Positions 18,801-29,938 of a stretch of DNA of 64,000 nucleotides are shown one piece after another (the stretch's first letter is position 1; the number at the start of each line of letters is the position of its first letter). The translations under genes and the position numbers were made by a program. The notes below the pieces were generated by a model. It was given only the letters and a program-made list of their open reading frames with translations. It was not told the origin of the DNA and searched no databases. The stretch comes from Pyropia yezoensis (Eukaryota; Rhodophyta; Bangiophyceae; Bangiales; Bangiaceae). Location of the stretch: NCBI GenBank assembly GCA_009829735.1, contig CM020620.1:12893420-12957419 (forward strand). The letters run 5' to 3'.

Positions 18801-19777
18801 CGGTCGTGTCAGCCTTCCTAGATCACTGGGTTGCCGCGTATGGCATTCCGGATAGTACACTATCGGACAATGGACCGCAATTTGCGTCTGTACTGTTTCA
18901 AGGAGTGCTGGATATGTTGGGGGTTAAGGCAAACTATGCCACCCCCTACCACCCACAAACTAATGGGCAGGTGGAGCGCTTCAACAAAACTATTGTTAGG
19001 CAGCTGCGCCATTATGTGAGTGAGCACGTGAAGACGTGGGACCAATACATTTCTATTCTGACCACTGCCTACAATTCGCAGGTTCACTCATCTACCGGGG
19101 AAGTACCCCTCGCTTTTGTGACCCCCCGTCGCGTGCGGTCTATTGCCGTGCGGCGGCCGCTCCCAACTAGGGAGGATGGTGGCAGTACGCCCACTCCTAC
19201 TGAGAGTAAGGCGGAGTTCGCTGCTAGGCTTGAAAACCTCATCCCTAAAGTCAGGGCTGAGATGGACAAAGCACAAAAGCGCTACAAGCGTACCTTTGAC
19301 AAAAAGGTGCGCAACGCCAAGCATGTCCCCGAGCAGGGTGACTGGGTATTGGTCCACTCACACACCCCAACTGGGGGTAAGTTGGTGTTCCAGACGAAGG
19401 GGCCGTACCAGGTCCTTCGTACTGATGGGCGGCGCTTCACCATCGAAAGTGACGATGGGGTCCGCACAGTGAACGGACAGGACGTGGTCAAAGTTGCACC
19501 ACCGCCTGCAGGCGACCCAGCTTGGGCGCGTGCTTTGAAAACGTGGCGCCTGCCCTCGCTGCCTGCAGCCAAACAGGGCCCGCAGGAGTACGTGTTCGAC
19601 AAGTTCATCGACCACGGCTGGGATGAGGATACTGACCGCCTCATGTTGAGGGTGCGTTGGTTTGGCTACAAAGCCAAGGATGATACGTGGGAGTATGTGG
19701 AGGACCTTCCTGCTGAGAAGGTCCGGGCGTACTGTGCCCGGAACGAGATAGACCCTAACAGCCCTCCCTCAACGTGA
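15794..19777 (+). CDS. pol: Pol polyprotein of LTR element A copy 1 (PR-RT-RNaseH-IN-chromodomain)
   Basis: The 1327-residue frame is intact. In order it holds the aspartic protease (LDTGSGASLI, D81), reverse transcriptase with the active site YLDDIIVFS at about 524, and RNase H (LDVDASYDQLGCVLLQQQ at about 673). Integrase follows with the HHCC zinc domain (HNAPTGGHLG to CTSCAQNR, about 895-940) and the DDE core (MDILGPLP; LSDNGPQFAS; GQVERFNK). A chromodomain ends the protein (KFIDHGWDEDTDRLMLRVRW then DDTWEYVEDLP, about 1265-1317). PR-RT-RH-IN order plus a terminal chromodomain places it in the chromovirus-like Ty3/gypsy group. Chromodomains steer integration towards marked chromatin. Expression is probably as Gag-Pol by -1 frameshifting. 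Confidence 0.97.
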   Translation: MTVGAGRPKLTTAASAKWAKRTNQPCRILRRPKGVRPPRVGLPKNVNPRRVIAVLTGENFQVAGRVQLAPGRACCARIVLDTGSGASLIRKSLLPKGMRLQRWKSKADHLIDINGGVLPIVGAVTLPTRLGTHEVDVTYGVVENISVPLLLGTPYVVTQVPLICGPEYWVKLMNGETIPILGKGKSVAPVTVSQSKPVCSVREGFTATLRLARKVTLPPNSVAHVDVVTDYAGNGLVHPNPRLARKHQVHVALGTMDSKAGVPWRIQVMNLSSSPKFFKSGAKFGYIDQHEGPVVAVTLSAGASSDPKSGKEKHQAKSAASPRPQVNMEGVPPRLRVQVERLLDQYHKLWDGQLGLMRATQHRIELKPGAPPIRQQPYRGGPRSRALVKEQVARMEALDVIEASNAEWASPVVIVPKVDGTPRFCIDYRKLNESTVKDSYPLPRMDDCLDSLGEANVFSTLDCNAGYWQIPIAPEDRHKTTFTCHCGTYQCKRLPFGLCNAPATFQRAMDMILAGVRWQICLVYLDDIIVFSRSPEEHIGHLGQVFKLLADAGVSLKASKCHLFTQEVEYLGHVVRPGRLSVNEKNLRAIRKAQYPRTQTQMRSFLGMCNVYRRFTKGFAKVAKPLNELVSSTLPKNLPPPSRVEQESFETLRDLLLKPPILAITRLGGHYILDVDASYDQLGCVLLQQQPDKEYLPVGYFSKGLNSAEKNYGVTELEGLAVVWAVTSLRHYLEGEKFLIRCDHRALQFIFKTDCTNTRLNRWRVRLAPFNFDIEYRPGRQHALADGLSRVPTEGLDTTPVDEDIPIVGVVTRSGQALNPEAPGNKKYLPLSLDEVVKAQAEDPFCKSQRDTLDTVAETRFFLGDDGLLMRRGVFQGTEQLVVPASLKDSILEREHNAPTGGHLGSSKLYQTLRTRYYWPSMVVDIYSWVAACTSCAQNRLMERRPTTAMLLFPAKEPFAALAMDILGPLPVTEEGNQYLLVICDRFTKLTRAIPLAEITAMSVVSAFLDHWVAAYGIPDSTLSDNGPQFASVLFQGVLDMLGVKANYATPYHPQTNGQVERFNKTIVRQLRHYVSEHVKTWDQYISILTTAYNSQVHSSTGEVPLAFVTPRRVRSIAVRRPLPTREDGGSTPTPTESKAEFAARLENLIPKVRAEMDKAQKRYKRTFDKKVRNAKHVPEQGDWVLVHSHTPTGGKLVFQTKGPYQVLRTDGRRFTIESDDGVRTVNGQDVVKVAPPPAGDPAWARALKTWRLPSLPAAKQGPQEYVFDKFIDHGWDEDTDRLMLRVRWFGYKAKDDTWEYVEDLPAEKVRAYCARNEIDPNSPPST

Positions 19778-19888
19778 GGAAAGGCCGAGCAACAGTGCCA
19801 AGAGAGTGCTTCAAGTCGAAGTGGTACGCAGAGTGGCTTTAAACTACAGCCCTAACCCTCACACTCTCACAACAAAGGCAGCTGCCAA

Positions 19889-21477
19889 CTAGGCACGCAT
19901 GCTAGACTCTCCCACTCCACGGCCCTCGCCCTCACGTGGAGGCGAGCGGCGAGACCCACGCCGATAACGGTCTCCACTCGTTGGAAGGGGCGGCGGCTCC
20001 AAGTCGGAACCGTCGCGCCCCTCACGGTCGCGCAAGTGGCGCCGACCGTGGCTACTCTTTTGCCTGGTCTTGCGCGCAAGTTTGCGACGCAGACGCTGGA
20101 CAGACTCCGTCTCCGATGGGGTAGAGGACTCCGAGACGGAGTAAGACAACTCGTCTTCCGACACGGAGGGAGAGCGCCGCGAGTGACGGCGACGACGGCG
20201 AGGAGGCGAGTATGCCCGGCTCGCACGACGCTTGCCACGCCCAAGTGGGGTTGGCTGGGGCATAATAGCCCCAATGCGAGCCAACTCGGCCGTCATAAAC
20301 TCCGCCACCGACTCGCAACTCGCGGTCGCCACTGCAGTACGAACGCGCTCCTCAAGTTGAGGAGTCTCGGAACTTTGGAGGGTTGCGGTCGACGCGGCCA
20401 ACCAGGAAATGGTGCGCACCAACGTGGTGATCATCATCTCTGAGGTTAGAGGCGTGGGCGGTAACACCAACTTGGGGTATACCGTCAGGAGGGTGGCCCC
20501 CAAGTTGGGAGACACCGGTGTGGATGACTCCACGGCCACGCTGATCGGGATGTTCCCGTGAGGCTGGAAAGGAACAGGAGGAAGCGGAGGGGCACGCCGA
20601 GGTGGCGGTACCCGGGTGTAACTGCGACCCCGACTTGGGGCCCCCGCAGTAGGTTGAGCCATATGGTCATCATATGAGGGCACAGCCATAACTATGGGCT
20701 TGTCCGGGGGTGGCGCAGTGTGACGATCCACCCCCGGGGCATACGGGTAGTCCCCGATGCCCAACCCCTCTCGTAGGACCACACGGCCGTCGTGAAGTTC
20801 ACGAGCGACCCATACGAACTGGCGAAGTGCGCCATCGTCCTTGGGCCCCCGAGTGGGGGCGGCGCAACTTGTGCTCAATGCTCTCCCACTCGATAAACTT
20901 GTGGAGGCGGAGCATCTCCTCAAGTAGAGTGAGTTGTCCTGACGAGCACCCCTCAGCAACTAGCTGAGGGGTGAGCTGTTCCAAACCCTGGATGAGCCGG
21001 AGGGGGAGATGCCAGAGCATCCCCCGCCGCTGAACACATGACACCCAGGTCGACATGACCTCGAGGAGCCACTGGGTGGCCAACATGGCCCACACCAGAT
21101 GATCAGGGCCAGCCGTCAACATGACGGAGCCGAAGTGGTCAAGCAACCGTGGCAACAATGCCGGGAACCCGTAGGGGACCTCAACTTGAGGCCACCACCG
21201 GGCTTCTTCGGGTAGTATTGCTCCTTACTGGCAGCAGACTGCTGAGGAAACTCAAGTTGAGCTGAGGTCACCAAGTAGGGACCTCGCCGGAAGTCCTTCT
21301 CCATCCGCACATCAAAGTGATGAGTGTGCGGATCGGCCTCGTGAAGGTACGGGGGGCGAGTTGCCACCGCGTCCCAAGTGAAGGTCGGCAAGTCGCCGGG
21401 ACCCGGGATAGTTCCCCCGCGGTCCACCATGGCCTTGGCCCGCTGCACGTCCTCGACCTCCTCGTCGTCCAGGAAGG
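19889..21477 (-). pseudogene. Antisense reading frame in element A copy 1 (N-terminal part in the gap)
   Basis: On the strand opposite gag-pol, between pol and the expected 3' LTR, a long reading frame runs from the gap edge to a stop at 19889. It matches the antisense frame of copy 2 (27657-29600). Compared with copy 2 it lacks one base near 21192-21200 and has one extra base near 20851-20860, so the middle segment (about 20857-21195) is read in another frame. The C-terminal 130 residues are Arg/Ser-rich with SR-like dipeptides (SPPRRRRRHSRRSPS). No family is recognised. Gag-like, RNA-binding or nuclear roles are all possible, and function is unknown. Confidence 0.65.
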
Positions 21478-21977
21478 NNNNNNNNNNNNNNNNNNNNNNN
21501 NNNNNNNNNNNNNNNNNNNNNNNNNNNNNNNNNNNNNNNNNNNNNNNNNNNNNNNNNNNNNNNNNNNNNNNNNNNNNNNNNNNNNNNNNNNNNNNNNNNN
21601 NNNNNNNNNNNNNNNNNNNNNNNNNNNNNNNNNNNNNNNNNNNNNNNNNNNNNNNNNNNNNNNNNNNNNNNNNNNNNNNNNNNNNNNNNNNNNNNNNNNN
21701 NNNNNNNNNNNNNNNNNNNNNNNNNNNNNNNNNNNNNNNNNNNNNNNNNNNNNNNNNNNNNNNNNNNNNNNNNNNNNNNNNNNNNNNNNNNNNNNNNNNN
21801 NNNNNNNNNNNNNNNNNNNNNNNNNNNNNNNNNNNNNNNNNNNNNNNNNNNNNNNNNNNNNNNNNNNNNNNNNNNNNNNNNNNNNNNNNNNNNNNNNNNN
21901 NNNNNNNNNNNNNNNNNNNNNNNNNNNNNNNNNNNNNNNNNNNNNNNNNNNNNNNNNNNNNNNNNNNNNNNNNNNNN
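21478..21977. other. Assembly gap (500 N)
   Basis: There are exactly 500 unknown bases, which suggests a placeholder of arbitrary size. The left side is the antisense frame region of element A; the right side resumes within gag of a second copy. Confidence 1.
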
Positions 21978-24900
21978 AAGCTCAACAATCTTTGTGGGTT
22001 CCTTCATCCACAAGCTGTGGTGAAGAGAGTCGGTTTGTGGAGGGACTCCATTGGTCAGTCCGGATGGAGACCCGGGAGCATAACACTGCCCGGGCGACCC
22101 TGGCCGAGTTGGCTAGGTTCGCCTACCACAGAGGTGAGGCCTACCGCAAGTTGCGGGAGGAACAACGCCAGGAGCGTCAGGCCGAGTTGGCCAAGGAACG
22201 TGGGAGGCGCGCCAGGCCAGAGAGTTGAGAGAGGCACGCCGAATCCGCAAGGAGAGGGTGGTAGCTGCCGTGGGAACTTCCCAGGGTACCTCTTCATCTT
22301 CCCCAGTCGGGAAGACCCCTCCGGGAACTGACAATCGGTGTTGGGAACTGCAACTCCGATGGACACTGGGCATATGATTGCCCCAAGCTGAGTAAACGCA
22401 TCCAACAACTTGTTAGGAATGCGAGTAAGAAGTCCGCTACGAACGAAGTACGCTCACGCCGCGAGGGTGGGTCTCGATCGGTCGTCGCTGTCGCCACACC
22501 CTCGGCGGAGGAGGCGGACACGTCGTCCTCGGACTCGTCGTCTTCCCCTCCGCCCTCAGATTCGGACGCCAAGTCGGCGGGAAACGAATGACCGTTGGAG
22601 CTGGCCGTCCGAAGCTCACAACGGCAGCCTCGGCCAAGTGGGCCAAGAGGACGAACCAACCGTGCCGGATACTTCGGCGACCTAAGGGAGTCCGCCCATC
22701 TCGGGTAGGATTCCCCAAGAACGTAAAACCACGTCGGGTCATCGCGGTGCTGACGGGTGGAAACTTCCAGGTGGCTGGACGGGTGCAACTTGCCCCCGGC
22801 CGTGCCACCTGTGCCCGTATCGTACTTGATACTGGGTCAGGAGCCTCCTTGATACGCAAGTCGCTATTACCAAAGGAGATGAAGCTCCAACGCTGGAGGT
22901 CTAAAGCTGACCATCTGATCGATATCAATGGTGGGTACTTCCCCATCGTTGGTGCCGTGACCCTACCAACTAGGTTGGGGACCCATGAGGTCGACGTGAC
23001 CCTATGGAGTAGTTGAGAATATATCGGTACCGCTGCTTCTGGGTACCCCTTATGTTGTTACACAAGTGCCTTTGATTTGTGACCCTGAGTATTGGGTCAA
23101 GTTGATGAATGGGGAGACCATCCCCATCCTTGGCAAGGGAAAGTCTGTGGCTCCTGTGACAGTCTCACAGTCGAAGCCTGTTTGCTCTGTGAGGGAAGGG
23201 TTTACTGCTACCCTGCGTTTAGCCCGTAAAGTCACGTTGCCCCCCAACTCGGTGGCGCACGTTGACGTTGTAACTGATTATACGCGGAACGGGTTGGTGC
23301 ACCCTCACCCCCTTCTTGCTCGCAAGCACCAAGTGCATGTTGCCCTTGGCACGATGGACTCCAAAGCCGGAGTCCCGTGGAGGATTCAGGTTATGAACCT
23401 GAGCTCGTCGCCCAAGTACTTCAAGTCGGGAGCCAAGTTCGGCTATATCGACCAATATGAGGGACCGGTAGTAGCGGTCACCCTCAAGGCGGGCGCGAGT
23501 AGCGACCCGAAGTCAGGAAACGAGAAGCACCAAGCCAAGACGGTCGCCTCTCCTCGGCCCCATGTGAACATGGAGGGTGTTCCACCCAGGTTGAGGTTCA
23601 AGTTGAACGCCTCTTTACCAATATCACAAGTTGTGGGATGGTCAATTGGGACTCATGAGAGCTACCCAACACCGGATCGAGTTGAAGCCCGGTGCACGCA
23701 CTATACGCCAACAACCGTATAGGGGAGGGCCCCGTTTAAGGGCCCTCGTCAAGGAGCAAGTTGCTCGCATGGAGGCCCTCGATGTGATCGAGGGCAGCAA
23801 CGCCGAGTGGGCGAGTCCGGTGGTTATCGGCCCCAAAAGCTGATGGGACCCCCGGTTCTGTATCGACTACCGTAAGCTCAACGAGAGTACGGTGAAGGAC
23901 AGTTATCCCCTACCTAGGATGGATGACTGTCTGGACTCTCTGGGGGAGGCGAACGTGTTCTCTACCCTGGACTGTAACGCGGGGTACTGGCAAATTCCCA
24001 TTGCCCCGGAGGACAGGCATAAAACTACCTTTACCTGTCACTGTGGTACTTACCAGTGCAAGCGACTACCGTTTGGGCTGTGTAACGCGCCGGCAACTTT
24101 CCAGCGCGCTATGGACATGATTCTGGCCGGAGTACGGTGGCAGTTCTGTCTCGTGTGCCTAGACGATATCATTGTGTTCTCCCGAAGTCCGGAGGAACAC
24201 ATTGGCCATCTTGGCCAGGTGTTCAAGCTACTTGCTGACGCTGGTGTGTCACTGAAGGCGAGTAAGTGCCACCTCTTCACACAAGAGGCGGAATACTTGG
24301 GAGATGTTTGTCCGTCCGGGGCGCCTCACTGTCAACCAGAAGAACTTGAGGGCCATCCGTAAGGCTCAGTACCCCCGGACCCAGACCCAGATGAGGAGCT
24401 TCCTCGGGATGTGTAACGTGTACCGACGTTTCACCAAGGGCTTCGCCAAGGTGGCGAAGCCGTTGAATGAGCTAGTGAGCTCAACGCTACCGAAGAACCT
24501 GCCTCCCCCAAGTCGGGTAAAGCAGGAATCCTTTGAGACTCTTCGGGACCTTCTGCTGAAGCCCCCTATCCTGGCTATTCCCAGGTTGGGAGGCCACTAC
24601 ATCCTGGATGTGGACGCTAGCTACGACCAACTTGGTTGTGTGTTGCTTCAGCAGCAGCCGGACAAGGAGTACTTGCCGGTGGGATACTTCAGCAAAGAGC
24701 TGAACTCGGCCGAGAAGAACTACGGAGTCACCGAGTTGGAAGGACTCGCAGTGGTGTGGGCGGTGACGTCACTTCGTCACTACCTGGAGGGTGAGAAGTT
24801 CCTCATCCGCTGTGACCACCGCGCGTTGCAGTTCATCTTCAAGACGGACTGTACGAACACTCGTCTCAACTGGTGGAGGGTGCGACTGGCACCCTTCAAC

Positions 24901-26563
24901 TTTGATATTGAGTACCGACCTGGCAGGCAACATGCCCTTGCCGACGGCCTCTCTCGGGCACCTACCGAGGGGCTGGACACTAACCCAGTCGAGGAGGACA
25001 TCCCCATCGTGGGGGTAGTCACGCGCTCGGGTCAGGCGTTGAACCCCGAGGCGCCAGGGAACAAGAAGTACTCGCCCCTGTCCCTGGACGAGGTGGTGAA
25101 GGCCCAGGCCGAGGACCCCTTCTGCAAGTCGCAGAGGGATGCACTTGATACAGTGGTGGAGACGCGGTTCTTTCTCGGAGACGATGGCCTCCTCATGAGG
25201 AGGGGGGTATTCCAGGGGACCGAACAACTTGTCGTCCCCGCATCCCTCAAGGGCAGTATTCTTGAGAGGTAGCATAACGCTCCCACAGGTGGACACCTGG
25301 GGTCAAGTAAACTGTACCAGACCCTGAGGACCAGGTACTACTGGCCGTCCATGGTGGTGGACATCTACAGTTGGGTGGCTGCCTGCACAAGTTGTGCACA
25401 GAACCGTCGGATGGAACGGCGGCCTACTACGGCTATGCTACTGTTCCCGGCCAAGAAGCCCTTTGCCGCGTTGGCAATGGACATCCTTGGGCCACTGCCA
25501 GTGACCGAGGAGGGCAACCAGTACCTCCTGGCCATCTGTGACCGCTTCAAGAAACTTACGCGAGCGATCCCACTGGCAGAGATCACGGCCATGTCGGTCG
25601 TGTCAGCCTTCCTAGATCACTGGGTTGCCGCGTATGGCATTCCAGATAGTACACTATCGGACAATGGACCGCAATTTGCGTCTGTACTGTTTCAGGGAGT
25701 GCTGGATATGTTGGGGGCTAAGGAAAACTATGCCACCCCCTACCACCCACAAACTAATGGGCAGATGGAGCGCTTCAACCAATTTTTTGTTCGGCAGCTG
25801 CGCCACTATGTAAGTGAGCACGTGAAAACGTGGGACCAATACATTTCTATTCTCACCACTGCCTACAATTCGCAGGTTCACTCATCTACCGGGGAAGTAC
25901 CCCTCGCTTTTGTGACTCCCCGTCGCGTGCGGTCTATCGCCGTGCGGCGGCCGCTTCCAACTAGGGAGGATGGTGGCAGTACGCCTACTCCTAGTGAGAG
26001 TAAGGCGGAGTTCGCCGCTAGGCTTGAAAAACTCATCCCTAAAGTCAGGGCTGAGATGGAACAAGCACAAAAGCGCTACAAGCGCACCTTTGACAAAAGG
26101 TGCGCAATGCTAAGCATGTCCCCGAGCAGGGTGACTGGGTACTGGTACACTCCCACACCCCAACTGGGGGCAAGTTGGTATTCCAGACGAAGGGGGCGTA
26201 CCAGGTCCTTCGTACTGATGGGCGGCGCTTCACCATCGAAAGTGACGATGGGGTCCGCACAGTGAACGGACAGGACGTGGTCAAAGTTGCACCACCGCCG
26301 GCAGGCGACCCAGCTTGGGCGCCTGCGTTGGAAGCGTGGCGCCTCATCTCACTGCCTGCGGCCAAACAGGGCCCGCAGGAGTACGTGTTCGATAAGTTCA
26401 TCGACCACGGCTGGGATGAGGACACTACCCGCCTCATGTTAAGGGTGGGTTGGTTCGGCTACAAAGCCAAGGATGATACGTGGGAATATGTGGAGGACCT
26501 TCCCGCTGAGAAGGTCCGGGCATACTGTGCCCGGAATGAGATAGACCCTAACAGCCCCCCCTA
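21978..26563 (+). pseudogene. Gag-pol remnant of element A copy 2
   Basis: Compared with copy 1 the frames are broken at least nine times. There is a 2-nt insertion near 22024 and 1-nt changes near 22204, 22343 (inside the zinc knuckle), 23003, 23594, 23612, 24306 and 26096. A GAG-to-TAG nonsense change lies at 25270-25272, and a compensated pair near 23836-23848. RT (with YLDDI changed to CLDDI), RNase H, integrase and chromodomain segments remain recognisable between breaks. The gag-pol junction, including GGGAAAC at 22579-22585 and its stem, is preserved. It is non-functional as it stands. Confidence 0.92.
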
Positions 26564-26634
26564 AACGTGAGGGAAGGCCGAGTAACAGTGCCAAGAGAGT
26601 GCTTCAAGTCAAACTAGTACGCAGAGTGGCTTTT

Positions 26635-27604
26635 TGTAAGGATTTGCCCCTTAAATCCCCACCCGGAACCCAGGGGATATGGACTGGGACCTCTCCTTAA
26701 GTGTCCGGCCCCGATAACTCCCCCCAAGACACATCAATTCCCCACTACCCTGGGCGACACCACGCTGTATCCCTGACATTTTGCGGACGTCGGCCGACCG
26801 CACGAAAGCCGCCGTCAACGCACTGTCGGAACCCTGTCATAGACGTCGAAGCTCGACAACAAGGAGCGAGTGACATCGTCAACAAACCACGGGCGGACAT
26901 CCCCGTCTGTGCTTCCTGAATTTTATTCTCTGCGCTGTTTGAAAACTGGCATCAAGGACCAGTCACATGATTCACCGACACTGAGGACACCACACATCCT
27001 CGCTGGCGGCTGAGTGCGATATGACTGGCTCGCCGGCTTTTGGATTGATTGGATTCGGCCAGCTGGTTGGTGACTGGCTGGCCGGTCAAGGGATTGATTG
27101 AATTTGGCCTTGCTGGCCCTTACAGCCGGTCGGACCTTCTGGCCGACCGGCGTGTGGAGCCGGCTGGTGGGGCGCGCTGGGCGCCATCCACGGGATCCCC
27201 TTCGTCTCGGGCAAACTGGGGCTGCACTCTTTTAGTGCGCACGCCCGCCCATGCTTTGTTCTGAGAGACATGCTTTGTTTTTGGATCGTTCTGTGCCTAC
27301 CGGCGGTGCGATGGGGAAACGCATGCTTTGGGGCACCTCGGGTGCCCCGACGCGAGTATATAGTGCGTGGGTGCCGGCGCCGCCGGTGGAGACGAAAGGG
27401 GCAACCACAGACACAGACCACAGACACTGTTTACCTTTTGTACCCTCGATCGCCACCGACGTCGCGCCCATCCTCTTCCCCAGACCCACCCCCGTCGAGA
27501 CCACCGTCCTCTTTGCCGTGCCCCGCCGCCCCATTGGCTCGCAGGGCCCGCTGACACCCCCACGAGTACGTTAAGGGCTCCCCGGTTATGGGTGGGTCCT
27601 CACA
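26635..27604 (+). mobile_element. Solo LTR (970 bp) of a third LTR family, TSD CTTTT
   Basis: The insertion begins TGTAAGGA and ends TCCTCACA, near-inverted TG...CA ends. It is flanked by the 5-bp duplication CTTTT (26630-26634 and 27605-27609). Copy 1 has the uninterrupted site (GTGGCTTTAAACTACAG, near 19835). No internal region accompanies it, so it is a solo LTR from recombination between two LTRs. The orientation is inferred from a TATATA at 27357-27362 preceded by a GGGGCACC...GGTGCCCC inverted repeat. Confidence 0.88.
27357..27362 (+). promoter_or_regulatory. TATA box inside the solo LTR
   Basis: TATATA follows a short GC-rich inverted repeat (27330-27348) and lies about 245 bp before the LTR end, a position expected for the U3 promoter of the lost element. 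Confidence 0.5.
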
Positions 27605-27656
27605 CTTTTAACTACAGCCATAACCCTCGCACTCTCACAACAAAGGCAGCTGCCAA

Positions 27657-29600
27657 CTACGCATGCATGCTAGACTCTCCGACCCCACGGCCCACGCCCT
27701 CACGTGGAGGCGAGCGGCGAGACCCACGGCGATAACGCTCCCCACCAGTCGGCGGGGCCGGCGGCTCAGAGTCTGAACCGTCGCGCCCCTCACAGTCGCG
27801 CAAGTGGCGACGACCGCGGCTGCTCTTCTGCTTAGTCTTGCGCGCAAGTTGGCGACGCAGACGCCGGACCGACTCCGACTCCGACGGAGTAGAGGACTCC
27901 GAGACAGAGTAAGACAACTCGTCTTCCGACACGGAGGGAGAGCGCCGGGAGCGTCGGCAACGACGGCGAGGAGGCGAGTATGCCCGGCTCGCACGACGTT
28001 TGCCACGCCCAAGTGGGGCTGGCTGGGGCATAGTAGCCCCATTGCGAGCCAACTCGGCCGTCATGAACGCCGCCACCGACTCGCAACTCGCGTTCGCCAC
28101 CGCAGTACGAACGCGCTCCTCAAGTTGAGGAGTCTCGGAAGCTTGAAGGGTTGCGATCGACGCGGCCAACCAGGAAATGGTGCGCACCAACGTGGTGATC
28201 ATCATCTCCGAGGTCAGAGGCGTAGCCGGTAACACCAACTTGGGGCAAATCGTCAGACGGGTGGCCCCCAATTTGGGGGACACCGGGGTGGACGACTCAA
28301 CGGCCGCGCTAATCGGGATGTCCCTGTGCGGCTGGTTGGGGACAGGAGGAGGTGGAGGGGCACGCCGAGGTGGCGGTGCCCGGGTGTAACTGGGACCCCT
28401 ACTCGGGGCCCCCGCAGAAGGCTGAGTCATGTGGTCATCATGCGAAGGCACGGCCATCACTATGGCCTTGTCCGGGGGTGGCGCAGTGTGGCGATCCACC
28501 CCCGGGGCATACGGGTAGTCCCCGATGCCCAACCCCTCTCGTAGTACCACACGGCCGTCGTGAAGCTCACGAGCGACCCATACGAACTAGCGAAGTGCGC
28601 CATCGTCCTTGGGCCCACGAGTGGGGCGGCGCAACTTGTGCTCAATGCTCTTCCACTCGATAAACTTGTGGAGGCGGAGCATCTCCTCAAGTAGAGTGAG
28701 TTGTCCTGATGAGCACCCCTCAGCAACTAGCTGAGAAGTGAGCTGTTCCAAACCTTGGATAAGCCGGAGGGGAAGATGCCAGAGCATCCCCCGCCGCTGA
28801 ACACAGGACACCCAGGTCGACATGACCTCGAGGAGCCACTGGGTGGCCAACATGGCCCACACCAGGTGATCTGGGCTAGCCGTTCACATGACGGAGCCGA
28901 AGTGGTCGAGCAACCGTGGCAGCAACGCCGGGAACCCGTCGGGGACCTCAACTTGAGGCCACCACTCGGGTTTCTTCGGGTAATACTGCTCCTTACTGGC
29001 AGCGGACTGCTGCGGAAACTCAAGTTGAGCCGAGGTCACCAAGTAGGGACCTCGCCGGAAGTCCTTCTCCATCCGCACATCAAAGTGATGAGTGTGCGGA
29101 TCGGCCTCGTGAAGGTACGGGGGGCGAGTTGCCACCGCGTCCGAAGTAAAGGTCGGCAAGTCGCCGGGACCAGGGATAGTTCCCCCGCGGTCCATCATGG
29201 CCTTGGCCCGCTGTACGTCCTCGACCTCCTCATCGTCTAGGAAGGCAAATTGGTCCGTCCTGAAGCCGGCAAGGAACCCGACCCTACGGGGATACTTGTC
29301 CCATAGGCGGTCCCGTACCCGACCCATCGCTGCGCCAAGTCGGCCACAGCGAAGAATAGTCGGCCCCTCCTCATACAGAGGCCAAGCGGGGTAAACCCAC
29401 CGCCCCAAGGCCTCACGCGGGACAACTTGTCCCGCCTCCGGGGGAGATCCCGCCGTCAACCCAAAGCCGGGTGACGCGGGACTCCCATCCCCCGGAGTAA
29501 CCGCGGAGCCCCCGCCGGAAGGTCCGGCGGGCGCCGCACCGTAGGAGGTGTCCTCCATACGTTCATCGAGGGAGTCCGTCTCCACCCCCGAGGTCGCCAT
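27657..29600 (-). pseudogene. Antisense reading frame in element A copy 2 (648 codons, two in-frame stops)
   Basis: From ATG 29600 (MATSGVETDSLDERMEDT, context gccATGG) a single frame runs 648 codons to 27657, opposite gag-pol. It is broken only by TGA 28884-28886 and TAG 28587-28589. Copy 1 reads TTG and CAG at those sites, so both are recent losses. Residues about 1-60 are Gly/Ser/Pro-rich. A middle region contains FLDDEEVEDVQRAKAMMDRG and W/L-rich helices (LVWAMLATQWLLEVMSTWV). The C-terminus is Arg/Ser-rich (SPPRRRCRRSRRSPS; RGSRRSPPREG). No known domain is recognised. Its length and its preservation in two copies argue that it encoded a protein. Confidence 0.65.
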
Positions 29601-29925
29601 GGCTCTCCCCAAGTTGGGGAGAGACGCCCTGGCTACAGCGGCACGAGACCCGCCTCGAGTTGAGGGGGACTCGGATCGTGGGTAGACGGGTGGCCTCCCC
29701 AGCGTGGGGCGGCCAAGGGGAAGGTAAAGGGGATGTGGTGGTGGTGGTGAAGTGAGAACCGGGGAGAGCAAGCTGCCGAGTGGGTAAGCTTGAAGAGAGG
29801 GGCGGTCAACGTGACCGCCTTCACATCCGCGTAACGTACTCGAGGGGGGACAGCAAGTCGCGCCCCCAACGCCGAGACGTGCGTTTACGCACCCCCTCAC
29901 AGGGCCGACTGGGTCGGTCGGAACT

Positions 29926-29938
29926 GAGGAGAGGGGAG
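29926..29938 (+). other. Polypurine tract of element A copy 2
   Basis: Thirteen purines (GAGGAGAGGGGAG) directly abut the first TG of the 3' LTR, as expected for the plus-strand primer of reverse transcription. Confidence 0.85.

Larger units (their letters stand above)
13264..21477 (+). mobile_element. Ty3/gypsy chromodomain LTR retrotransposon, family A copy 1, right end lost in assembly gap
   Basis: The order is 5' LTR, PBS, gag, pol (protease, RT, RNase H, integrase, chromodomain) and then an antisense reading frame that runs into the 500-N gap. Gag and pol are open throughout. The 3' LTR would lie in or beyond the gap. The 5 bp before the 5' LTR (GGTCC) do not match the 5 bp after the LTR at 30407 (CGCAG), so the two LTRs probably belong to different insertions. 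Confidence 0.9.
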
